The notes under the pieces are model-generated. The model saw nothing but the letters and a program-made list of their open reading frames with translations. It searched no databases and was not told the DNA's origin. A DNA stretch of 7,868 nucleotides from Bacillota bacterium (lineage in GTDB: Bacteria > Bacillota > Bacilli > Alicyclobacillales > SLC66): the NCBI GenBank assembly GCA_021821225.1, contig JAKACR010000126.1:1-7868 (forward strand). The letters run 5' to 3'. The position numbers were made by a program, and so were the translations under genes. Of this stretch, positions 1 to 5,178 are shown in pieces; the stretch's first letter is position 1, and each line of letters starts with the position of its first letter.

Positions 1-1
1 G

Positions 2-1012
2 GAACTGCTGCAGACGTCGACACTGATCCTTGCCGCCAACGTGACGGCCGCCAGACAATGGATCAGGGAGTGCTGTGAGAAGACGACCCTGAAAGAAGAT
101 CAGATCGCCGAATACAGCGGCGAACGGAAGGACTCCGCATCCGTCACGGTGGCGACATACCAGATTCTCAGCCATCGCGCAAAAGGGAGTGATGAATTTC
201 CCCATCTTTCCCTGCTTGCGGCGCAGAATTGGGGATTGATCATCTACGATGAAGTGCACCTGCTCCCCGCGCCTGTCTTTCGTGTGACGGCAGAGATTCA
301 GGCACGCCGCCGGCTTGGGTTGACGGCGACGTTGATTCGCGAGGACGGACGCGAGGATGAGGTGTTCTCACTCATCGGACCACGCAAATTTGACGTTCCA
401 TGGAAGGACCTCGAAGCGGATGGATGGATCGCGACCGCCGTTTGTACGGAAGTGCGCGTCCGCCTGTCGGATGAGGAGCGCCGTGAGTACGCCCGCGCTT
501 CTGCGCGCGAGAAGATTCGTGTCGCGGCGGAAGCAAGCGCCAAGGAGCAGGCGGTTAAATGGCTGTTGGAGCGGCACAGCGGCGAATTGACGCTCGTTAT
601 CGGGCAATACGTCGGACAGTTGGAACGACTGGCGGAGAAAATCGGCGCGCCGCTTGTGACGGGCGCTATGCGCCAGCCCGAACGGGACCGCCTCTATGCG
701 GATTTTCGCGCAGGCAGGCTGCAGACGCTCGTGGTGTCCAAGGTGGCCAATTTTTCGATCGATCTGCCGGACGCGTCGGTGGCCATCCAGGTTTCCGGCA
801 CATTTGGTTCAAGACAGGAGGAGGCGCAGCGCTTGGGACGCATCATGCGTCCCAAGCGGCAGGGGATACCGGCGCATTTTTATACGCTCGTGACCAATGA
901 GACGCGGGATCAGGAATTCGCCCACAGCCGGCAGCGATTTCTCGCGGAACAGGGGTACGAATACCGCATCGTCGATCTGGAGGAACTGGAGATGGGGAAG
1001 GTGACCGTTTGA
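2..1012 (+). CDS. XPB-type superfamily 2 DNA helicase, C-terminal part (5' end outside window)
   Basis: An ATP-dependent 3'-5' DNA helicase/translocase related to eukaryotic and archaeal XPB; the bacterial role is presumably DNA repair or duplex opening. The frame is open from base 2, so the N-terminus with the Walker A motif lies upstream and 336 residues are visible. Motif Ia-like TLILAANVTAARQW comes first. Then follow the Walker B/DEVH box (IIYDEVHLLP), motif III LGLTATLIREDG containing the XPB-specific RED triad, the second RecA-like domain with VVSKVANFSIDLPDA, and motif VI QEEAQRLGRIMRPKRQG with its arginine finger. The end (RQRFLAEQGYEYRIVDLEEL) also matches the XPB C-terminus. The apparent GTG start at 41 is internal to motif Ia and is not the true start. 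The stop is one base from the next ATG, so the two genes are almost certainly co-transcribed. The family call is secure; the cellular role is inferred. Confidence 0.93.
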   Translation, partial: ELLQTSTLILAANVTAARQWIRECCEKTTLKEDQIAEYSGERKDSASVTVATYQILSHRAKGSDEFPHLSLLAAQNWGLIIYDEVHLLPAPVFRVTAEIQARRRLGLTATLIREDGREDEVFSLIGPRKFDVPWKDLEADGWIATAVCTEVRVRLSDEERREYARASAREKIRVAAEASAKEQAVKWLLERHSGELTLVIGQYVGQLERLAEKIGAPLVTGAMRQPERDRLYADFRAGRLQTLVVSKVANFSIDLPDASVAIQVSGTFGSRQEEAQRLGRIMRPKRQGIPAHFYTLVTNETRDQEFAHSRQRFLAEQGYEYRIVDLEELEMGKVTV

Positions 1013-1013
1013 C

Positions 1014-2684
1014 ATGCGTCTCGCATTCGTCCTCGCGTCGCTTGGCATGCCGCTGCTGGAAGAGATCGGGCGCCAACTGCAACTCGCCGAACCGCTGCCG
1101 AAAACAAGGCAAGCGGCCGCCGAATTGATCGAACCCGTATACGCTACGCCGGTCGGTTTCCAGCGAATATGGAACGCGCTGGACGATTACGAGCGCTTCG
1201 TGTATGGTGTCGCGCTGCTGGAAATGCGCAGTGACGGATATACACACGGCGTGCCGCGCGCGAAGCTGATCGAGGTGTTGAGCCAGCGTCCCGCGAAAAA
1301 TCACCAGCCGGAGAAGACGATTGCGCGCCTCGCTGAACTCGCATTGCTCGCACCGACGCGGATCTGGTATCTCGGCGACGGATTTGAACTTTCCGAGACG
1401 ATCGCTCCACTTGTCTACGATGCCGTATTGGAGAACTGTGATATTCCGCTTGTCCGCGATGTGTTGCCGGCGCCGGTTACCGAAACGGGGCGCGAACTGT
1501 CGCGCGATATGGTGCGTTTTCTCGCGCGCGCTGTTAAAAATCCTCCGAATGTGACAAAGGGCGGAAGCCTTTACAGACGGGACATCGCCAAGCTGCGACC
1601 GCTGTTTCGCTGCCTCGACGTGAAGGCAGTCGCGGCGGGCGGGCAGTGGGAGGGGGTGCCGTTTGGCATCTACATCGCCGTGACAACGTTGCAGCGCCTG
1701 CGGGTTGTTCGGTTGGAGGAAGGTTCCTTCCTGTTGTTCGGTGAAGTGCTTGACGAGTTTCTCAACATGCCGGAGCCTGTCTTGCGCGAAGCGGTGCTTG
1801 CGGCGGTTCTGAAGGGATTTCAGCAGGGCTGCATCCACCTGTTCGGAATTCTCGCCAGGTGGCTGGCGGTCAGTCCGACCGGGGAGTGGGCGCCAGTCGT
1901 GCACGCACTCGTGGCGAGGTACGGTTGTGGCCGGAAGATGCCGGAATGGACCGAGGACGCGGACCTGTGGGTGACCATCATGTCCGCAGCCGGCTATTTG
2001 GATGAGGCGTATCATGAAGAGTACGGCAAACTGCCGCTATGCCGGAGTCCCGCGTTCACCGTGGCGGATGACAGAAGCGCCGGGCGCTGGATCGTGCAGC
2101 CCAATTTTGATCTGCTGGTGCCAGAGGACGCGCCCATCGCGCTGCACTTTCTGGCCGGTCAATTGGCCGAACTCGTGCGCGCCGACGTGATGTCCGTGTA
2201 TCACATCGACAAGCTGTCGATTCTGCGTCTGCTGGACCATGGATGGAAATTGTCGGAGATTGAAGCGTGTCTTGCTGATTTTTCCGGGGCCGCGTTGCCC
2301 GGAACGATCGCGCGCGCGTTGCGGGACTGGGTGCGCGAGCATGAGCGCGCCGTGATATGGGATGTGATGCTCGTGCGTTTTCAGACTCCGGAGTTGCTGA
2401 GCGAGTTTATGGCCGACGAGCGGGCGCGTCCGGCCGTCGTGGAGACAGTCGGGAACGCGGCTGTCATCATCCAGCGCAATATGGAGAAACGCGTGCGCGA
2501 GGTGTTGACGGAGCTCGGCGCAGCCGCGCCGGAAAGTGTGCGCCGGCCGGGCGAAGATCCGGCGCGCGCGGACGGGAAGCGGCGAAACGGCGCTCACACC
2601 AAGGCGAACATGATTGCGTTGCGGCGCTTAACCGGTCCTGCCGTGCGCGAACTGGTGCGGGAGCGACTTGGGGAGCAGGGATAA
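1014..2684 (+). CDS. Helicase-associated protein with XPB/Ssl2-like C-terminal domain (Helicase_C_3 family)
   Basis: Encodes 556 residues with no visible helicase motif or nuclease signature. Residues about 355-480 carry the pattern of the XPB/Ssl2-like Helicase_C_3 domain: WIVQPNFDLLVPEDAP, then LAELVRADVMSVYHIDKLSILRLLDHGWKLSEIEACL, then LPGTIARALRDWVREHE. The N-terminal 350 residues are mostly alpha-helical in appearance and may hold winged-helix-like DNA-binding folds (around 60-140, including a YGVALLEM helix); that is a guess from composition. The ATG at 1014 is well supported by the SD GGGGAAGGTGA (994-1004), which lies inside the upstream helicase gene and sits nine bases before the start. 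The one-base gap implies translational coupling and suggests a fixed-stoichiometry partner that loads or steers the XPB helicase. Its biochemical role is unknown to me. Confidence 0.85.
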   Translation: MRLAFVLASLGMPLLEEIGRQLQLAEPLPKTRQAAAELIEPVYATPVGFQRIWNALDDYERFVYGVALLEMRSDGYTHGVPRAKLIEVLSQRPAKNHQPEKTIARLAELALLAPTRIWYLGDGFELSETIAPLVYDAVLENCDIPLVRDVLPAPVTETGRELSRDMVRFLARAVKNPPNVTKGGSLYRRDIAKLRPLFRCLDVKAVAAGGQWEGVPFGIYIAVTTLQRLRVVRLEEGSFLLFGEVLDEFLNMPEPVLREAVLAAVLKGFQQGCIHLFGILARWLAVSPTGEWAPVVHALVARYGCGRKMPEWTEDADLWVTIMSAAGYLDEAYHEEYGKLPLCRSPAFTVADDRSAGRWIVQPNFDLLVPEDAPIALHFLAGQLAELVRADVMSVYHIDKLSILRLLDHGWKLSEIEACLADFSGAALPGTIARALRDWVREHERAVIWDVMLVRFQTPELLSEFMADERARPAVVETVGNAAVIIQRNMEKRVREVLTELGAAAPESVRRPGEDPARADGKRRNGAHTKANMIALRRLTGPAVRELVRERLGEQG

Positions 2685-2685
2685 A

Positions 2686-2705
2686 GTCCGTTGAGGGTCC
2701 GTTGA
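2686..2705. repeat. Tandem 9-bp repeat, 11-bp period, just after the helicase operon
   Basis: GTCCGTTGA occurs at 2686-2694 and again at 2697-2705, directly after the stop codon at 2682-2684. The second copy also sits in a small GGTC/GACC hairpin (2696-2707). No T-run follows, so it does not look like a terminator. The 11-bp spacing puts both copies on the same DNA face, which would suit a protein-binding site upstream of cwlD, but chance duplication is equally possible. Confidence 0.4.
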
Positions 2706-2770
2706 CCAGCCGCGCGCCCTTTCTCCCTATTTTCTTGGCGTGCCCGTGATATCGGAGTGTATGCATGAAA

Positions 2771-2806
2771 ACCCCCACGCCGACGAATCGTATGGTTGGT
2801 GGGGGT
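2771..2806 (+). promoter_or_regulatory. Hairpin that would sequester the cwlD ribosome binding site
   Basis: ACCCCCAC (2771-2778) is a perfect reverse complement of GTGGGGGT (2799-2806), giving an 8-bp stem that is nearly all G-C. It can be extended inward, across a 2-base bulge, by CGAC/GTTG (2781-2784 with 2795-2798, including one G-U pair), leaving a 10-base loop. The 3' arm contains the core of the SD GGGGGTGAT (2801-2809) that serves the ATG at 2815. No T-run follows, so it is not a terminator. If it forms in the mRNA it should hold down translation of cwlD until opened. The pairing is visible in the sequence; the regulatory role is inference. Confidence 0.6.
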
Positions 2807-2814
2807 GATGCGAC

Positions 2815-3582
2815 ATGCCTGTCAGGCTGGTGCCGATCAGGCTGACCGGATGGATTTGCGCCGTGAGTTGCGCCGCTGTCATGGGGCTTGTTACTCTGGA
2901 TCGAGAATCCTCTGCCCGTGCGGTCGACGAGGCGCGGGTGATCGTCGTGGACGCGGGGCATGGCGGAGTGGACGGAGGGGCGAGCGGGATGGGAATTCTC
3001 GAAAAGGATGTGACGCTCGACGTGGCGCGCCGCCTGCGGCACGCGCTTGAAGCGGATGGCTGGCGGGTGCGCATGACAAGGGATGTCGATACGGATGTGT
3101 CGCGCCTGTACGAGTCGGACCTGCCTACGCGGCACAAACGGGATCTGCAAAACCGGCTGGATTTCGTGCGCAATGCGCGCGCGGTCGGCGTTATCAGCAT
3201 TCATGTCAACAGTTCGACGAATCCTCACGACAGTGGCCCGCTCGTGTTTTATGATGTGCACTCCGAGGCGGGCAGACACTTGGCGCAGCGTGTGCAGGAG
3301 GCGCTGGGCCAGGTGTCCGGTTCCACGCAGCGGGCCGTGGGCCGCAAAAACCTGTTTTTGATCCGGCACGCTCCCTGTGCGGCGATCCTCGCCGAACTTG
3401 GATTTTTGACCAACGCGGCTGATGCGGCGCGGCTCAAGGACGCGCACTATCTGCAGCGCATAGCGCTGGCCATTGCGGACGCCAGTTCGCGCGCTCTGCA
3501 AGATGCCGCCGTACCGCCTCCTTTCCACAAGCATTCTGCGCGCGCGGATTGGGTGAGACCGAGCTTCGCCGCACCGGGTTGA
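2815..3582 (+). CDS. cwlD: N-acetylmuramoyl-L-alanine amidase, CwlD-like (Amidase_3)
   Basis: A zinc-dependent amidase that cleaves the bond between N-acetylmuramic acid and the peptide stem. In spore formers, CwlD acts with the deacetylase PdaA to make muramic-delta-lactam in spore cortex, the mark recognised by germination lytic enzymes. The 255 residues hold a basic, hydrophobic N-terminal signal or anchor segment (about 1-28) with a possible cleavage after ARA (34-36). The Amidase_3 domain follows: VDAGHGGVDGG with H49, E63 in LEKDVTL, H130 in SIHVNS, and catalytic E194 in AELGFLTN, so all zinc and catalytic residues are present. Length and segment order fit B. subtilis CwlD (about 237 residues), plus a polar tail of some 30 residues. 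The start is set by the SD GGGGGTGAT five bases before the ATG. No clear sigma-E or sigma-G promoter was found in the 130 bases upstream. Confidence 0.85.
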   Translation: MPVRLVPIRLTGWICAVSCAAVMGLVTLDRESSARAVDEARVIVVDAGHGGVDGGASGMGILEKDVTLDVARRLRHALEADGWRVRMTRDVDTDVSRLYESDLPTRHKRDLQNRLDFVRNARAVGVISIHVNSSTNPHDSGPLVFYDVHSEAGRHLAQRVQEALGQVSGSTQRAVGRKNLFLIRHAPCAAILAELGFLTNAADAARLKDAHYLQRIALAIADASSRALQDAAVPPPFHKHSARADWVRPSFAAPG

Positions 3583-3600
3583 TCGAGCCGCCCGCGCATT

Positions 3601-3616
3601 CTCCCGCCGATGGGAG
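3601..3616. other. Small CTCCC/GGGAG hairpin after cwlD
   Basis: CTCCC (3601-3605) and GGGAG (3612-3616) form a 5-bp stem with a 6-base loop 19 bases after the cwlD stop codon. No T-run follows, so as a terminator it would be weak. It is the only stem seen between cwlD and the peptidase gene. Confidence 0.25.
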
Positions 3617-3622
3617 CAGTGA

Positions 3623-3644
3623 TAAAGTTCACTTAAAGTTCACT
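3623..3644 (+). promoter_or_regulatory. Perfect tandem 11-bp repeat resembling a PhoP-type operator
   Basis: TAAAGTTCACT is repeated exactly, head to tail (3623-3633 and 3634-3644). Read as GTTCACT-N4-GTTCACT it has the architecture of Pho boxes: the B. subtilis PhoP site is built from TT(A/C/T)ACA units with an 11-bp period, and the Streptomyces unit is GTTCACC-like. A possible -10 box, TAGAAT, lies at 3666-3671. With it, the repeat would sit roughly at -55 to -34, a usual position for an activator. No good -35 hexamer is present, which would also fit an activator-dependent promoter. The repeat is certain; the PhoP assignment is inference. Confidence 0.5.
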
Positions 3645-3720
3645 GTGCAGGCGCGCCACCACCGGTAGAATGAAAATTGACTGGCAGAATCGCATTTTCA
3701 AGATAGTCGGGGTGATGCGC

Positions 3721-4779
3721 ATGCGTTTTGCGTCGGATCAGGAAGACGGTTTGTCGGATGCGGTGGAACAGGCGCTGTCGCACATTGTTCAACTGCTGGG
3801 CATTCCGAGCCCGAGCGGAATGACGGACCGGGCTATGGAATACTGTTATCACACCATCGCGCCGCTCGGATTCCCATTGCGGCGAACGCATCGGGGAGGC
3901 TTGATCGTCCGTGTCCCGGGGAAGCGCCCGGACGTGCGGGTGCTCGCCGCACATGTGGACACGCTGGGCGCTGTCGTGAGGAGGATCACCGCCGACGGGC
4001 GGCTTAAGCTTTCCGCCGTCGGCGGGTTTCATTTCAATTCGGTCGAAGGGGAATACTGTAAAGTACATACGCTGGAGGGATCATTCTACACGGGCACCAT
4101 CGTGCCGCGCAAGGGATCCCGCCACGTCTACCGCGAGTTGGAGGAGCGGACGGAAGAGACGATGGAGGTGCGGCTCGATGAGGTGGTGCGCGGTGAGGAG
4201 GATGTCCGCAGGCTCGGAATCCGCATCGGCGACATGGTCTCATTCGAGTCGCGGGCGGTCCTGTTGCCAAGCGGCCATCTCAAAGCGCGCCATCTTGACG
4301 ACAAGGCGAGTGCCGGGGTGTTGATCGCGCTGCTCGAAGTGATGGCCGCTGAACGGTGGGAACCGCCCTGTTCGCTGGCTATTTTGTTCAGTGGGGACGA
4401 GGAGGTGGGCTACGGCGGAAACACGGCCCTTCCGGCGGAATCGTTTGAATACGTCGCGGTGGACATGGGCGCGATTGGCGAGGGACTTTCGACGACAGAA
4501 CACGTGGTGTCCATTTGCGCAAAGGATTCGAGCGGACCGTACCACCTGGAACTGCGGCGCAGGCTGGTTTACCTGGCGGAACGGTTCCATGTTCCGCACG
4601 CGCTGGATGTCTATCCCTACTACATGTCGGACGCCAGCGCGGCGAAGCAGGCGGGATATGATGTGGCCACCGCCCTGATCGGTCCGGGAATCGACTGCTC
4701 GCATGCCCAGGAGCGGACGCACCGCGACGCCATCGCCTCGACGATGCGCCTGCTCGCGCTCTATATCCAGAGCGAGTAG
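3721..4779 (+). CDS. M42-family metallo-aminopeptidase (COG1363)
   Basis: A cytosolic di-metal aminopeptidase of the M42 family (glutamyl aminopeptidase/TET-like), which trims peptides and usually forms large oligomers. Counting from the ATG at 3721 (352 residues, typical for M42), the expected residues are present in order: H78 and D80 in AAHVDTLGA, the bridging D193 in HLDDKASAG, E227-E228 in FSGDEEVGYGG, D248 in VAVDMGAIGEG, and H328 in the C-terminal SHAQERTH motif. No signal peptide is seen. The frame also contains ATGs at 3670 and 3715. I prefer 3721 because GGGGTGAT (3709-3716) stands four bases before it, like the SD of cwlD, whereas 3670 has no SD. Transcription may start near the tandem repeat at 3623-3644. 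The bidirectional terminator at 4955-4996 is the first strong one downstream. Confidence 0.92.
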   Translation: MRFASDQEDGLSDAVEQALSHIVQLLGIPSPSGMTDRAMEYCYHTIAPLGFPLRRTHRGGLIVRVPGKRPDVRVLAAHVDTLGAVVRRITADGRLKLSAVGGFHFNSVEGEYCKVHTLEGSFYTGTIVPRKGSRHVYRELEERTEETMEVRLDEVVRGEEDVRRLGIRIGDMVSFESRAVLLPSGHLKARHLDDKASAGVLIALLEVMAAERWEPPCSLAILFSGDEEVGYGGNTALPAESFEYVAVDMGAIGEGLSTTEHVVSICAKDSSGPYHLELRRRLVYLAERFHVPHALDVYPYYMSDASAAKQAGYDVATALIGPGIDCSHAQERTHRDAIASTMRLLALYIQSE

Positions 4780-4848
4780 GCAAAATCCTGCCCACGAAGG
4801 GTTTCGCGCCCTCACTTACTCAAAAATATACGCTCGGTCCGTATTTCT

Positions 4849-4950
4849 GGCTGTTTTCAAGGAGACGTGGGATCAAGTCCACTGTACACTCGGTTGATCC
4901 CATGTCCCATTGCACTGCGTGGGTCTTATCCGCTCCCTTTTTGAACAGGC
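4849..4950. repeat. Structured noncoding element with imperfect terminal inverted repeats
   Basis: The ends GGCTGTTTTCAAGGAG (4849-4864) and CTCCCTTTTTGAACAGGC (4933-4950) are imperfect inverse complements: CTGTT pairs with AACAG and GGAG with CTCC, with a mismatched A/T-rich middle. Between them lies the 13-bp hairpin at 4864-4906. The layout recalls a small non-autonomous mobile element or a multi-branched RNA, but there is no recognisable target-site duplication and no second copy in the window. A 25-codon reading frame from the GTG at 4867 is probably chance, because AAGGAG lies only two bases before it. Confidence 0.3.
4864..4906. repeat. 13-bp inverted repeat (hairpin)
   Basis: GACGTGGGATCAA (4864-4876) pairs with TTGATCCCATGTC (4894-4906), 13 bp with a single G-T wobble and a 17-base loop. 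No T-run follows on either strand, so it is not a classical intrinsic terminator. It may be an operator, a processing signal in the 3' region of the peptidase mRNA, or the core of the larger element at 4849-4950. Confidence 0.6.
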
Positions 4951-5060
4951 TCTAAAAGAACCGGGAGAAGGTTTGCGAACCTTCTCCCGGTTCTTTCCAC
5001 TGCGCGCAGAATAACAAAGCGGATAGATAAGGGCGGACGGAATGGGTGCACTCATAACGT
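4951..5060 (-). ncRNA. Candidate small noncoding RNA, about 110 nt
   Basis: A minus-strand unit bounded by a near-consensus promoter (5067-5095) and a strong hairpin-plus-TTTT terminator (4996-4955). The predicted start is about A5060, seven bases after the -10 box, and the predicted end is about 4951. The first 60 nt or so are pyrimidine-rich and largely unpaired, with stretches such as CCGCCCUUAUCUAUCC. C-rich, SD-like-complementary segments of this kind are common in Gram-positive regulatory sRNAs. A self-complementary CTGCGCGCAG lies at 5000-5009. A reading frame opens at 5055 but would have an approximately 5-nt leader and runs straight through the terminator, so it is unlikely to be a gene. 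Alternatively the unit could be a second 3' end of the NYN gene transcript. I do not recognise a known RNA family. Confidence 0.5.
4955..4996. terminator. Strong bidirectional intrinsic terminator
   Basis: A perfect 19-bp stem: AAAGAACCGGGAGAAGGTT (4955-4973) pairs with its complement at 4978-4996 around the loop TGCG. On the minus strand the hairpin ends in TTCTTTTAG, a good U-run. On the plus strand the tail is only TTCTTTCC. It lies between convergent genes, so it can end the peptidase transcript from the left and both the NYN gene and the candidate sRNA from the right. Confidence 0.9.
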
Positions 5061-5066
5061 GCCCTC

Positions 5067-5095
5067 ATCATATCGCATGGCATATACTCTGTCAA
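5067..5095 (-). promoter_or_regulatory. Sigma-A promoter, TTGACA-N17-TATGAT
   Basis: Read on the minus strand, the -35 box TTGACA (5095-5090) is perfect. The spacer is exactly 17 bases, and the -10 box TATGAT (5072-5067) matches five of six consensus bases. It is the best promoter in the window, yet it lies downstream of the NYN gene stop and points into the noncoding gap. The only thing downstream before the terminator is the candidate sRNA. Confidence 0.75.
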
Positions 5096-5097
5096 GG

Positions 5098-5134
5098 TTC
5101 GACACGCGCGCGCATGGGGCGGAAATGTGTCGAA
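5098..5134. promoter_or_regulatory. Dyad TTCGACAC / GTGTCGAA next to the -35 box
   Basis: TTCGACAC (5098-5105) and GTGTCGAA (5127-5134) form a perfect 8-bp inverted repeat with a 21-base interval; the left arm ends two bases from the -35 box at 5095. A related direct copy with one extra G, TTCGGACAC, follows at 5150-5158. As DNA these could be three half-sites for a regulator. As RNA in the 3' UTR of the NYN gene, the middle arm could pair with either neighbour. No T-run follows, so a terminator role is doubtful. Confidence 0.5.
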
Positions 5135-5178
5135 TATGAATGAAAGCCCTTCGGACACAATCACAATCTGAGGATCCG

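Noticed and set aside
843..2015. Minus-strand reading frame of 390 codons across the helicase operon
   Set aside because: It is a shadow of two overlapping plus-strand genes in GC-rich DNA. The translation is rich in Arg, His, Pro and Gln, typical of antisense frames, with no recognisable domain.
2702..2733. Sigma-A-like pair TTGACC ... TATTTT upstream of cwlD
   Set aside because: The spacer is 20 bases, outside the usual 16-18, and the -10 match is weak.
2746..2768. Sigma-E-like promoter (GTGATAT ... CATGAAAA) upstream of cwlD
   Set aside because: The interval between the two elements is several bases too short for a sigma-E promoter and the -10 match is poor.
2467..3534. Minus-strand reading frame of 355 codons over cwlD
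   Set aside because: It is antisense to cwlD, whose zinc and catalytic residues are all intact, and it shows no motif of its own.
4873..5055. A 60-codon minus-strand frame beginning just after the orphan promoter
   Set aside because: It would read through the 19-bp terminator hairpin and continue into the structured element. Its leader would be about five bases and the composition looks random.
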